Shown: positions 51,601 to 60,133 of the stretch, piece after piece | Layout: each line of letters opens with the position of its first letter | Position numbering within the stretch: position 1 is the first letter of the stretch | Assembly: GCA_015075725.1 (NCBI GenBank) | Contig: JABTTV010000001.1 | Coordinates: 558,001 to 622,000 of the forward strand | From: Anaerolineales bacterium | GTDB lineage: Bacteria > Chloroflexota > Anaerolineae > Anaerolineales > Villigracilaceae | DNA: 64,000 bases | Direction of reading: 5' to 3' | Notes under the pieces: model-generated | What the model saw: only the letters and a program-made list of their open reading frames with translations | Told to the model about the DNA's origin: nothing | Databases searched by the model: none | Position numbers and translations under genes: made by a program

Positions 51601-51680
51601 GACCCCACCCCCAACCCCTTCCCAACTGGGGAGGGGGAGTTTCTCCTCTCTTTGCGGGAGAGGGGCATGGGGTGAAGGAC
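51601..51680. repeat. CCCCACCCCCAACCCC-type palindromic intergenic repeat
   Basis: 'cccccaaccccttcccaact' mirrors 'ggggagggggag', and 'ctcctctctttgcgggagaggggcatgggg' closes the structure. This is the low-complexity palindrome common between genes in many bacteria. It makes a spurious upstream extension of the next frame. Confidence 0.6.
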
Positions 51681-51697
51681 TTGAGCAAGGAGAGAGA

Positions 51698-52465
51698 ATG
51701 GCAACATCCGATTACAAGGCAAGACAGGTGCGCGATAAAACGCACGAAGTTTATGAATATGATCATGACGATTCCCAGCCGGGAAAACCCTTGCATATCC
51801 TCATTCCCGGCGGGCTGATCGCACTGGCAACCCTGGCGTTGATCGTCTTCATCGCCTACCTGACCTGGTTCGAGGGCAGTCTCTCAGAATCAACAGGCAC
51901 GTTCTTATGTCTGATCCTTGCGCCATTTTACGTGGGCGGGGTTTTCCTTTTCAGTTACGGGTATGAACTCTTCAACATTCCGCGCGCGATCCGCCTGACT
52001 GCGATCATTGTCTTCGTCACACTGGCGGCGGTCGTCATCGTGGCTGTGCTGTTCTTCGTGCTGGGAAATATGAAAGGCGGCGGATCGAGGTCTTCCGGCA
52101 AATCTTCTTCACGGGCAAGATCGAGTTCATCGAAAAGCAATTCGTCTGCCGAGGGACTTTTCGGCGGTGCGCTTGCGGGTGGCATGTCGAAGAAATCATC
52201 CGGTCCATCAGGAGGTTCATCGTCATCGGGCGGAACGTACCACCATACCAGCGATCCCGTCATTATCGGGGGCGGTCGGACGCGCGTGGAGACTCGCGAA
52301 GTAACGAAAGAGGTCATCAAGGAAGTGCCGAAGGAGCCGTTGCCGGTCACTTGTCCCTTCTGTTCGCGATCCTACGTCCCTGTCGAACATAAATTTGTCT
52401 GTCCCAGCTGCGGCGCAGCGACGCCGAAGGATTTGATCGAGGAGTCGCAACTGCCGAAAGATTAA
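51698..52465 (+). CDS. Zinc-ribbon membrane protein of unknown function
   Basis: The 255-residue protein has two or three membrane helices between about 33 and 130, a Ser/Gly-rich linker (about 130-200) and a C-terminal zinc ribbon with CPFC and CPSC pairs (around 224-244). The start ATG 51698 has AAGGAG upstream. The repeat region lies before it. The cysteine pairs suggest metal binding; family not recognised. Confidence 0.72.
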   Translation: MATSDYKARQVRDKTHEVYEYDHDDSQPGKPLHILIPGGLIALATLALIVFIAYLTWFEGSLSESTGTFLCLILAPFYVGGVFLFSYGYELFNIPRAIRLTAIIVFVTLAAVVIVAVLFFVLGNMKGGGSRSSGKSSSRARSSSSKSNSSAEGLFGGALAGGMSKKSSGPSGGSSSSGGTYHHTSDPVIIGGGRTRVETREVTKEVIKEVPKEPLPVTCPFCSRSYVPVEHKFVCPSCGAATPKDLIEESQLPKD

Positions 52466-52511
52466 GTAGTCATTGTGAGCAGAGCCCGTAGCAATCACAG
52501 AGGAGATTATC

Positions 52512-53975
52512 ATGCGCCCAATGTACATCAACGGCAAGTTTACGAACGGAAACTCGAAGGAAGCCATCGAAGTACAGAATCCCGCCACTGAAGAAATTCT
52601 GGACAGCGTCCCGCGCGGGACGCCGGAAGATATCGAAGCGGCGGTGGGGGCGGCGAAATCCGCGTTTGATGCGTGGCGAAAGTTGGGAGCAAATGAAAGG
52701 GCGAATCTCCTGCATGAAGTCGCGGAGAAAGTCCATGCGCATCGCGGGGAAATTGCCCGCTTGTTGACTTTGGAAGAGGGTAAGCCGATTTCCGAAAACG
52801 AAGAGGAAGTGGATTGGGTGCTGAACACTTTCCGTTATTATGCCGAGTTGGGGCGCCATCATCGCGGGAGTGTCTTGGCGGCAGGCTCATCCTCGCAGTT
52901 CAATTTCATCGTCAAGGAACCATACGGCGTGGTGGGATGCATCGTGCCGTGGAATTATCCGTTGTTGCTGATGGCGTGGAAGGTCGCGCCTGCGCTTGCG
53001 GCGGGAAATACGGTCGTTATCAAACCTTCGGAGATGACTCCGCTCACGGCGCTATATCTTGCCGAGCATTGTTTCGACCATCTACCCGCAGGTGTGGTCA
53101 ATGTAGTGACCGGTTATGGATCGGAAACCGGCGAGCCGCTGGTCAAACATCCCGATGTGCCGGTCATTGCGTTTACAGGCAGTCTCGCGACCGGACAAAA
53201 GATCGCCTCCATCGCCGCGCCGATGATGAAGAAACTTCATTTGGAATTGGGCGGCAAGGATGCGACTGTCATCGCCGAGGATGCTGATCCGGAGATTGCC
53301 GCCAAAGCCGTTGCCTATGCGGCTCTGATCAACGCCGGGCAGGTTTGCACATCGACGGAACGGGTCTACATCCCGAGGCGGGGTGCGGCGAAATTCACCG
53401 AAGCCATCGTGGAGCATGTCAGGTCCTTACGCCTGGGTTCCGGTTTGGAATCCGCAACCGATATGGGACCGATGATCGGTAAAACCTACCGAGCCAAATT
53501 CGAGAGTCAAATTGCTGATGCAAAATCTCACGGCGCAAAAATACTTGCTGGCGGCGGACGACCAAAGAATTTGACCAAGGGCTTCTTCCACGAACCGACC
53601 GTGCTCTCCGGCGTGGATCATTCCATGGTCATCATGCGCGATGAGACCTTCGGTCCCGCCGTGCCATTGATGGAATATACGACCTTCGATGAAGCCATCA
53701 AGCTAACCAATGATTGCCAATATGGATTGGGCGCCGTGCTCATCTCGAACGATGCGAAGAAGATCAAGCAGTTCTTCGACGACGTCAAAGCCGGGACGAT
53801 CTGGATCAACGACCCGCTCACCGATCATTACGCCGGTCCCTTTGGCGGGATGAAATACTCCGGCGGCGCGCGCGAACTCGGCGAGGAGGGGCTCGACGAA
53901 TTCCGCGAAACCAAGCACGTCCATTGGGATTTCAATATGGAGGATAAGGAGTATTGGTATCCGTATGGGAGATAG
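52512..53975 (+). CDS. Aldehyde dehydrogenase family protein
   Basis: NAD(P)-dependent oxidation of an aldehyde to an acid. The 487-residue protein is close to the family norm and shows VPWNYPLLLMAWKVAPALAAGNTVVIKPSE (about 138-167, in parts), LELGGKD (about 242-248, general base Glu), and the catalytic Cys279 in GQVCTSTERVY. It resembles betaine-aldehyde/succinate-semialdehyde dehydrogenases; the substrate is not predictable. GAGGAG precedes the ATG. It is followed by two REP sequences and the transposase. Confidence 0.93.
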   Translation: MRPMYINGKFTNGNSKEAIEVQNPATEEILDSVPRGTPEDIEAAVGAAKSAFDAWRKLGANERANLLHEVAEKVHAHRGEIARLLTLEEGKPISENEEEVDWVLNTFRYYAELGRHHRGSVLAAGSSSQFNFIVKEPYGVVGCIVPWNYPLLLMAWKVAPALAAGNTVVIKPSEMTPLTALYLAEHCFDHLPAGVVNVVTGYGSETGEPLVKHPDVPVIAFTGSLATGQKIASIAAPMMKKLHLELGGKDATVIAEDADPEIAAKAVAYAALINAGQVCTSTERVYIPRRGAAKFTEAIVEHVRSLRLGSGLESATDMGPMIGKTYRAKFESQIADAKSHGAKILAGGGRPKNLTKGFFHEPTVLSGVDHSMVIMRDETFGPAVPLMEYTTFDEAIKLTNDCQYGLGAVLISNDAKKIKQFFDDVKAGTIWINDPLTDHYAGPFGGMKYSGGARELGEEGLDEFRETKHVHWDFNMEDKEYWYPYGR

Positions 53976-53979
53976 TTTC

Positions 53980-54003
53980 GTAGGTCACGCTTGCAGCGTG
54001 ACG
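53980..54003. repeat. REP sequence upstream of the transposase, unit 1
   Basis: TAGGTCACGC-TTGCA-GCGTGACG, an imperfect palindrome of the GTCACGC family. A second copy lies 20 bp on. Confidence 0.75.
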
Positions 54004-54022
54004 TTCGTGTTCATTCGGTACA

Positions 54023-54047
54023 TGTCACGCTAAAAGCGTGACCTACA
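54023..54047. repeat. REP sequence upstream of the transposase, unit 2
   Basis: GTCACGC-TAAAA-GCGTGACCTAC, inverted relative to unit 1. The transposase gene's stop lies four bases further. Confidence 0.75.
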
Positions 54048-54050
54048 AAA

Positions 54051-54560
54051 TCATTCTCCCCAATCTACATCTATTGGTTCATCCCACTCGAATGCAGGCG
54101 GATACAATCCACGTTTTTTCCACTCGATATAGCTGCTATATTTCCATGCGCGCGGATCGGTAACATATCCATGTTTGACCGGGTTGAAGTGGATGCAATG
54201 CAGATGGTTTTCGAAATCACGGTCATCGCGGATGACATGATCCCAAAAGCGTTTTTGCCAGAATTTCATTGAATCTTCAGAAGACAATCCAAGTTTCCGC
54301 TTATATACTTTCGTAAAATTAGGTTTCAAGGAATGCATTATCTCGCTGAAGTTCCCGCCAGCCACCAGTATAAAAATATGAAAATGATCGGGTGGAAATA
54401 CATATCCCAGCATGGTGAATGGATGGAATTGCTTTACATTGCGTAACGTTTCAAGAAGCAATTCGATCAAAGCTTCATTTCCAAAAACCGGCTCACGTCC
54501 TTCAACGACTTGTGTCAGAAATACAGCTGACCCGGGAATGTAATACCGCCTGAAGTTCAT
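54051..54560 (-). CDS. REP-associated transposase (Y1_Tnp, RAYT-like)
   Basis: The 169-residue protein is a single HUH-type Y1 transposase domain. The metal-binding HUH motif is HFH (59-61) in PPDHFHIFIL. The helix that normally carries the catalytic Tyr in a YIH-x-NPVKHG context reads CIHFNPVKHG (122-131), with Cys122 in its place. Two REP palindromes lie upstream of the stop and two on the other side. A TATAAT (plus 54567-54572) lies six bases before its start codon. Family members excise and paste REP sequences. Confidence 0.85.
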   Translation of the reverse strand: MNFRRYYIPGSAVFLTQVVEGREPVFGNEALIELLLETLRNVKQFHPFTMLGYVFPPDHFHIFILVAGGNFSEIMHSLKPNFTKVYKRKLGLSSEDSMKFWQKRFWDHVIRDDRDFENHLHCIHFNPVKHGYVTDPRAWKYSSYIEWKKRGLYPPAFEWDEPIDVDWGE

Positions 54561-54582
54561 AGTGAAATTATAATGTCTCGCA

Positions 54583-54605
54583 AGTCATGCTAAAGCGTGA
54601 CCTGC
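54583..54605. repeat. REP sequence on the other side of the transposase, unit 3
   Basis: AGTCATGC-TAAA-GCGTGACCTGC, the same family with one substitution in the left arm. Confidence 0.65.
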
Positions 54606-54621
54606 AATTGCAGCCTTCACT

Positions 54622-54646
54622 TGTCCGGCTGAAAGCCGGACCTACA
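54622..54646. repeat. REP-like palindrome, unit 4
   Basis: TGTCCGGC-TGAAA-GCCGGACCTACA, the same architecture with a CCGGC stem rather than CACGC. Confidence 0.6.
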
Positions 54647-54651
54647 TGATA

Positions 54652-54657
54652 TATAAT
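54652..54657 (+). promoter_or_regulatory. -10 element seven bases before the yibE/F ATG
   Basis: A perfect TATAAT ends seven bases before the ATG at 54665, so the transcript would be leaderless. Confidence 0.5.
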
Positions 54658-54664
54658 CTTCGCC

Positions 54665-55843
54665 ATGAAAAAATCTTCATGGCTCTTTCCTTTTCTTTTG
54701 CTCATTGGTGTCACAACTTACACATTATTTGCCCGAGTCCAACTCCCCGGTGACGGATTTGCCACCTTCGGCGCGGATACCGTCCGCGCGGAGGTGACGC
54801 AGATCATCGAAGAAGGCGAAGTGGACTTGGGCGGCTTTACGCAAAAATATCAGGTGGCGCGCATCACCATTTTGGAAGGCACGTACGAAGACATTCCAAT
54901 GGAGATCGACTACGGCAGGCGCCAGGTGCGGTCGGATGATTATTTGCTCAAACCCGGCGATAGAATCATCGTCACGATTTCGAAAACGCCGGATAACGTG
55001 GTCAATGCCTACTTTGTGGATTACGTCCGCACCACGCCGATCCTCTGGTTGACTCTCATCTTTGCCATTGCCATTGTTCTCATCAGTCAATGGAAGGGCG
55101 TTCGCGCGATGCTCAGCATGGCGTTCAGTTTGTATATCATCATCGGCTACATCATTCCGCATATTCTTGCTGGCGATGATCCGCTCACCGTCAGCATCAT
55201 CGGTTCGATCATTTTACTGGGCGTCAGCTTGTATCTCACTTATGGCTGGACTCTCAAAACGCACGCGGCGGTCATCAGCATGGTTTTGGTTCTGCTAATT
55301 ACCGGCGCGCTGGCGGGCCTTTTTGTGGTCTTCGCCAAACTCAACGGCTCAGGCGACGAGAATGTGATGTTCCTGATGCAGTTAAGTGAAACGCCCATCA
55401 GCCTGCGCGGGCTTTTCCTCGGCGGGTTGATCATCGGCGCGCTCGGTGTATTGGATGATCTGGTGACGACTCAAGCCTCGGCCGTTTTTGAACTTCACCA
55501 CGCGAATCCCAGCCTCGGGTTTCGCGGACTGTACTCCTCCGCCATGCGCATCGGTCAGGACCATGTGGCTGCCACCGTGAACACATTGGTCTTAGCCTAC
55601 GCTGGAGCCTCGCTCCCCATGCTGTTGATGTTCTCTCTTGGGCGCGGAGATTATGGCTATATCGTCAATTTTTCCTTCATTGCCGAAGAAATCGTGCGGA
55701 CGCTGGTCGGCTCGCTGGGATTGATCGCGGCGGTGCCGATCACCACGACAATTGCCATTTTCTTCTCTCAGAGGGTGGATTCGCTCGGGAAGTGGGAACG
55801 GGTTCTCGGTCCAGAGGGAAGCGGGCACAGCCATGGTCACTAA
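54665..55843 (+). CDS. YibE/F family membrane protein
   Basis: The 392-residue protein has an N-terminal helix, an extracytoplasmic beta-rich domain (about 30-120) with YQVARITILEG, and then about seven to eight hydrophobic helices. The arrangement and the segment TPILWLTLIFAIAIVLISQWKGVRAMLSM (about 120-148, in parts) are those of YibE/F, whose function is not established. A histidine-rich tail (GHSHGH) ends it, perhaps metal-binding. It lies next to the transposase cluster but shows no sign of being mobile. Confidence 0.8.
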   Translation: MKKSSWLFPFLLLIGVTTYTLFARVQLPGDGFATFGADTVRAEVTQIIEEGEVDLGGFTQKYQVARITILEGTYEDIPMEIDYGRRQVRSDDYLLKPGDRIIVTISKTPDNVVNAYFVDYVRTTPILWLTLIFAIAIVLISQWKGVRAMLSMAFSLYIIIGYIIPHILAGDDPLTVSIIGSIILLGVSLYLTYGWTLKTHAAVISMVLVLLITGALAGLFVVFAKLNGSGDENVMFLMQLSETPISLRGLFLGGLIIGALGVLDDLVTTQASAVFELHHANPSLGFRGLYSSAMRIGQDHVAATVNTLVLAYAGASLPMLLMFSLGRGDYGYIVNFSFIAEEIVRTLVGSLGLIAAVPITTTIAIFFSQRVDSLGKWERVLGPEGSGHSHGH

Positions 55844-56016
55844 GAAGGGGTGAAACCGGTCATCAAGCCAGTATGAAACACCGTCAGTTTGGAGTATTCT
55901 AGGTGTGTCCAAGAGTTGGTGTCAGCATTCCGCACTGAAATTGTTTAGTCAAATTTGCGAAACTTTTCCTCCAGTGAATGCGTAAGAGAAGGTGGAAAGC
56001 CTTCCCGAGGAGAAAC

Positions 56017-56625
56017 GTGAACGAAGAACAGACCTGGGTAGCCCAGGCGCAGCAAGGTGATGACGAGTCCTTCACCCGATTGGTCGAAACCTACCAGACC
56101 CCCGTTTTTAACCTGTGTTATCGCATGTTGGGCGAACCCGAACTCGCGGAAGACGCCGCGCAGGAGACGTTTTTACGCGCCTACCAGCACCTGCACCGGT
56201 ATGACCGTAAACGCCCCTTTGCGACGTGGCTTTTGTCGATCGCGGCACACTACTGCATCGACCGCCTTCGCCGCCGCAAGTTCTCGATGTTTTCGATGGA
56301 TGCAGAGGACGAAGAGGGGAACTCATTCGAGCTCCCCGACATGGACGCGCCCAACCCGGAACATGAAGCCATCACCGGGCAGACGAATGAACGCGTCCAC
56401 GCGATGCTGCAGGAGCTGGATACGACCGACCGCGCGGCGATCATCATGCGCTATTGGTATGATTATTCAGAAAAGGAAATTGCTGAATCATTGAATTTGA
56501 CGGTGAGCGCGGTGAAAAGTCGCCTGCACCGCGCACGCAAGGAATTGGCAGGCGTATGGGTCGAACAGGAAGACGACCTGCTTGCCGAAATGGAAAGGAG
56601 ACATAATGAATCACCAGCCTTTTGA
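56017..56625 (+). CDS. ECF-type RNA polymerase sigma factor
   Basis: The 202-residue protein has region 2 (FNLCYRMLGEPELAEDAAQETFLRAYQHLHRY) and region 4 (LDTTDRAAIIMRYWYDYSEKEIAESL and TVSAVKSRLHRARKEL), as in the extracytoplasmic-function family. The start is the GTG at 56017, which has a perfect AGGAGA five bases upstream; the in-frame ATG at 55978 lacks this. Its last 20 bases overlap the anti-sigma gene. Target promoters cannot be read from the sequence. Confidence 0.88.
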   Translation: MNEEQTWVAQAQQGDDESFTRLVETYQTPVFNLCYRMLGEPELAEDAAQETFLRAYQHLHRYDRKRPFATWLLSIAAHYCIDRLRRRKFSMFSMDAEDEEGNSFELPDMDAPNPEHEAITGQTNERVHAMLQELDTTDRAAIIMRYWYDYSEKEIAESLNLTVSAVKSRLHRARKELAGVWVEQEDDLLAEMERRHNESPAF

Positions 56626-57136
56626 AGCCTGGCTTTTGGAAGATAAAGTCCTCAACTCTGCGGAAAAACGCGATCTCAACGCGCACCTGAGAGAATGCAA
56701 ATCCTGCGCGGCTCTTGCCGAAACGGGTCTGGCATTGCGCTCTGCGCGCGTGGTTTCGCCCGCGCCAGGGTTTGCCATGCGCTTCCAGAACAGGCTCGCC
56801 GCGCAAAAGGTGACCGAACGGCGCCGCAGGCTTTGGGGATTGCTCGCCCTCCTCTTCAGCGGCGCGGGATTGTTCGCCTGGTCCATCGCGCCGTATGCCC
56901 TTACCTTCGCCTCCAACCCCATCGAATGGTTGATCACAGCCGCAAGTTATTTTCTATTTCTTTTCTCGTCCCTGCAAGCTTTTGGCGAGTTCCTGAGCGT
57001 CCTCGCACGGATGCTTCCCGCGTTCCTACCGCCCTACGCCTGGATGGTGGTCCTCTCGGCATTATTGGGCATGGGCTTGCTCTGGGTCGTATCCATTTGG
57101 CGCTTTGCGCGCAACCCTCAAGGAGTTACTGCATGA
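56606..57136 (+). CDS. Zinc-containing anti-sigma factor
   Basis: The 176-residue protein has an N-terminal anti-sigma zinc domain with HLRECKSC (about 32-39; His-x3-Cys-x2-Cys) and two to three membrane helices in the C-terminal half (about 70-160). It is predicted to bind the ECF sigma upstream, whose gene it overlaps by 20 bp. AAGGAGA precedes the ATG. Membrane location suggests release by a site-2 protease, as in known systems. Confidence 0.85.
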   Translation: MNHQPFEAWLLEDKVLNSAEKRDLNAHLRECKSCAALAETGLALRSARVVSPAPGFAMRFQNRLAAQKVTERRRRLWGLLALLFSGAGLFAWSIAPYALTFASNPIEWLITAASYFLFLFSSLQAFGEFLSVLARMLPAFLPPYAWMVVLSALLGMGLLWVVSIWRFARNPQGVTA

Positions 57137-58200
57137 AATTAAAACCCACAATCAGCCTGCTCCTGCTGGCATTGCTGATCCTACCCGCAAGTTCGGTGCT
57201 GGCGCAGGACCCCGTCCATAACGGAGATGTCGTCCGTTTCGGTCAGAACTACACCCTTGGTGAAGGCGAAACCCTCAACGGCAGCATTGCCGTTTTCGGA
57301 GGCAATATCAGTATCGAAAAGGATGCCGAGGTGAACGGTTCCGCCGCGATCTTCGGCGGAAACTTCGAAATCGCCGAAGGTGTCGTCATCGACGGCGATC
57401 TGGCCGTCTTCGGCGGAAACTTGATCGTCTCCGGCGAAGTTAAAGGAGATATCGTCATCTTCGGCGGGCAGGCGTTGTTGGAATCCGATTCGATCGTCAC
57501 CGGAGATATTGCGACGTTCGGCGGGCAGGTCACTCAAGAACCGGGCGCGGAAGTCGGAGGAGATATTGTACATAACGCGCCTCCCAGCATCGATGTGCCT
57601 GAAGTCCCCGATGTCCCGAATCCGCCCGAGGTGCCCGGCATTCCGAACCCGCCGGATGTACGTGTAAACGTCAACCCGTTCTGGAATATCTTCAGCAAAC
57701 TTGCCCAGGCTGTTGTCGTTGCGGCGGTTGGCATGCTGCTTTCCCTCTTCCTGCAACCGCAGTTGGACCGCACAGCCAATACGATCGTCCGTCAGCCGTT
57801 GATATCCGGCGGATATGGCTTGATCATCTTTGTCGTCCTGCCGATTATTCTGATCGTTATGGCTTTGACGATCATCCTGATTCCCGTGGCGGCGGTCGTG
57901 GTCGTCCTCGTCCCGCTGGCATGGTTATTCGGCGTAATCGCCATCGGCCAGGAGGTGGGTGAACGTTTTGCAAAAGCCGTCAATCAGGTTTGGGCGCCTG
58001 TTCTTTCCACAGGCTTCGGCGTCTTCCTGCTCATGCTCGTGATCGGATTCATCGAACTCATCCCCTGCATCGGTTGGATTCCCTCCACGCTGGTTGCTTT
58101 GATGGGCATCGGCGCCACAGCCATGACCTGGTTCGGGACTCGTAATCCGCCCGGATACATCCCGCCCGTCGTCCCGGATGAAATTCCCCCCGCTTCATAA
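57133..58200 (+). CDS. Secreted beta-repeat (polymer-forming-like) membrane protein
   Basis: The 355-residue protein has a signal peptide (1-25), then five or so repeats of the type GDIAVFGGN/NGSIAVFGGN (about 48-150), bactofilin-like beta-helix repeats, a Pro/Asn-rich linker, and a C-terminal half with four to five membrane helices (about 190-330). It starts with a four-base overlap with the anti-sigma stop. The sigma/anti-sigma pair may control it. Function unknown; repeats suggest polymer or surface structure. Confidence 0.78.
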   Translation: MKLKPTISLLLLALLILPASSVLAQDPVHNGDVVRFGQNYTLGEGETLNGSIAVFGGNISIEKDAEVNGSAAIFGGNFEIAEGVVIDGDLAVFGGNLIVSGEVKGDIVIFGGQALLESDSIVTGDIATFGGQVTQEPGAEVGGDIVHNAPPSIDVPEVPDVPNPPEVPGIPNPPDVRVNVNPFWNIFSKLAQAVVVAAVGMLLSLFLQPQLDRTANTIVRQPLISGGYGLIIFVVLPIILIVMALTIILIPVAAVVVVLVPLAWLFGVIAIGQEVGERFAKAVNQVWAPVLSTGFGVFLLMLVIGFIELIPCIGWIPSTLVALMGIGATAMTWFGTRNPPGYIPPVVPDEIPPAS

Positions 58201-58221
58201 TTTGACTTGTGCTTGATCCCA

Positions 58222-58256
58222 ACCATCCGCCTCGGTCCACACCGGGGCGGATTTTT
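58222..58256 (+). terminator. Terminator of the sigma operon
   Basis: ATCCGCC and GGCGGAT pair with CGG/CCG extension around a short loop, followed by TTTTTC. Confidence 0.8.
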
Positions 58257-58301
58257 CATCCCGCCCACTTGGCGCTCTCTTGCGCCAACAGCGCGCGTAA
58301 A

Positions 58302-59435
58302 TCACTCCTTCAAGAACAACGCCAGCGGTGAAGCGACAAGCACCATCCACGTGGTCAACGTCAACACATAAGGGAAGCCATGTAACTCGGCAAGATGACC
58401 CGTGTATAACAATCCCAATGCGCCGGATGAAAAGATAAAGCCGAGAATCAAACCTGAAGCCAGAGCCATCCCGCCGGGGATGATGCGCTGGGCAAGCACC
58501 ACCAAAATGCTCAACACCGCTCCCGTAAATGCGCCTGCCAGAGGGATGAGCGCATACAACCAGAGCGACCAACCGATCCGGCTGGTGATGAAAATGGGAA
58601 CCGCCGCAAGGAGAAAAACAATCGAAGTCACAATGCGCTTGGGGTAACGGTCTGCAAAGTGACCACCCACCACATTTCCCAGCGCAGAGCCGCCCATGAA
58701 CAATCCGGCCATGCTCCCGTACACAGTGGCTCCCTGCCCCAGGTCTTTGATGTACTTGGGAAGCAGATTCACCATGTTTGCCTGCGCCCACGATTGCAGG
58801 GCGGCAACCGTCGCCAAAACAAGGATAAAGGCAAGCCCCGCCCTGGCGCGATTCGCCGACTCCGCCTTCGCCGTTTGCGGGTGCGGGTGATTATGCTTTA
58901 GCTGGCTCATCAATGCCAACCCGATGGGAATGGAGACCAGCGGCAGGATGTACATGCCGGGAATCTTCAAATACGCGAGAATCAAGCCCGCCAAGATGGG
59001 ACCGATAAAATGACCCATCTGCCCGGCAGTGAAGAAAAGCGATGTGGAAGTGGTCTCGCGCCCTTTCATGAGCTCGCGTCCGCGCAGGGCGGCTTGGACG
59101 GCCCCAACCGGATGGAATGCCGACGAACCAAATGCAGCGATGATGAGACAACCGAGCCCGAGATCGCCGGGTAATGCCAACGTCAGCGAAAAGAAGACCG
59201 TCATCCACAGCACGCCGCCCGCCGCCAGCCAGCGCGGACCGATACGGTCTGAAGCCCAACCGAAAAGGGGCTGGGTCAATGCCGACGCCCAAATGTAGAT
59301 CGTGGAGAACAGGGCAATCCGCGATTCGCTCAGACCGAGATAGGTAAGCAGCACGGGGCGGCTCGCGTTGAAGACATCCACCATGAAGTGGGAGAGGGCG
59401 ACGTAGGAGAAAATGGAATCAAAGAAGAGGGACAT
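58302..59435 (-). CDS. MFS transporter, fosmidomycin-resistance (Fsr)-like
   Basis: The 377-residue protein has twelve predicted helices. The N-terminal segment HFMVDVFNASRPVLL (about 17-31) and GSSAFHPVGAVQAALRG (about 103-119, FHP motif) resemble Fsr proteins, which export fosmidomycin and related compounds. Substrate in this organism unknown. A TATATC lies nine bases before the start codon, so a leaderless transcript is possible but the hexamer is weak. Confidence 0.8.
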   Translation of the reverse strand: MSLFFDSIFSYVALSHFMVDVFNASRPVLLTYLGLSESRIALFSTIYIWASALTQPLFGWASDRIGPRWLAAGGVLWMTVFFSLTLALPGDLGLGCLIIAAFGSSAFHPVGAVQAALRGRELMKGRETTSTSLFFTAGQMGHFIGPILAGLILAYLKIPGMYILPLVSIPIGLALMSQLKHNHPHPQTAKAESANRARAGLAFILVLATVAALQSWAQANMVNLLPKYIKDLGQGATVYGSMAGLFMGGSALGNVVGGHFADRYPKRIVTSIVFLLAAVPIFITSRIGWSLWLYALIPLAGAFTGAVLSILVVLAQRIIPGGMALASGLILGFIFSSGALGLLYTGHLAELHGFPYVLTLTTWMVLVASPLALFLKE

Positions 59436-59474
59436 TCGATTTACGATATACCGTTCTCGATTTTAGATTTTGAA

Positions 59475-60077
59475 TTATCGATATAACCCATTCGCTTCGA
59501 TGTAGTCGTACACATCGGGAGTGACGTAATAGCGGTACATCTCTCCGACTGAAACCCGCCTGCGAAGTTCTCTGGATGAAACAGGTTGGAGCAGCGCATC
59601 GATAAAATAAAGTTTATCGGTGATGCCGGGAAGTTTCGCTTCGAGCACAGCGGGGTCGATGGAACCGCCCGGGCGGCGCATCACGCCGAGTTTGGAAACC
59701 GCAGACACGAGGTCCGCGGCGAAGCGCCAGGTTGGAAGGTCCGCAAGCGAATCGCCGCCGATCAACAGAACGATCTCCGCATCCGGCGCCTGACCCGCAA
59801 GCAGGCGGATCGTATCCACGGTGTAGTGAGGTCCGGGACGGTCGATCTCGAGGGTGGAAAGTTCGAAGATGGGATTATGCGCGATCATCTCGCGAAGCAT
59901 GGACAGGCGATGATCCAAAGGCGTGATGGGAGCGTCCAGCTTATGCGGAGGTTCGGGGGTGAGCACCCAAAGCAGGCGGTCGAGCTTGAATTGATGGACG
60001 GCCTCCCCTGCGAGGATGAGGTGGCCGATGTGCGGCGGGTCGAAAGTTCCGCCGAAGACTCCGATTCGTTGCAGCAT
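59475..60077 (-). CDS. nadD: Nicotinate-nucleotide adenylyltransferase
   Basis: Joins nicotinate mononucleotide and ATP to give deamido-NAD. With the start at 60077 the protein has 200 residues: MLQRIGVFGGTFDPPHIGH shows the nucleotidyltransferase GTFDPPHxGH motif (10-19), and PVSSRELRRRV near the C-terminus gives the SSxxxR motif. The longer frame's extra 25 residues (MPGIETYPVS...) are not family-like and are bypassed by the -10 TATACT (plus 60085-60090) seven bases before the ATG. It completes the NAD salvage functions encoded in the window. Confidence 0.93.
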   Translation of the reverse strand: MLQRIGVFGGTFDPPHIGHLILAGEAVHQFKLDRLLWVLTPEPPHKLDAPITPLDHRLSMLREMIAHNPIFELSTLEIDRPGPHYTVDTIRLLAGQAPDAEIVLLIGGDSLADLPTWRFAADLVSAVSKLGVMRRPGGSIDPAVLEAKLPGITDKLYFIDALLQPVSSRELRRRVSVGEMYRYYVTPDVYDYIEANGLYR

Positions 60078-60119
60078 GCAAGGTAGTATATCCCAATCCG
60101 ACCGCCGGGATTCTTGCGG

Positions 60120-60125
60120 TATACT
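60120..60125 (+). promoter_or_regulatory. -10 element eight bases before the GAF gene ATG
   Basis: TATACT ends eight bases before the ATG at 60134. The nadD -10 (minus) lies at 60085-60090, so the divergent promoters are about 30 bp apart. Confidence 0.5.
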
Positions 60126-60133
60126 GACCGGAT

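Noticed and set aside
51599..51697. N-terminal extension of the zinc-ribbon protein starting at 51599
   Set aside because: It is the translation of a GC-rich palindromic repeat (PPPTPSQLGRG); the ATG at 51698 has the AAGGAG site.
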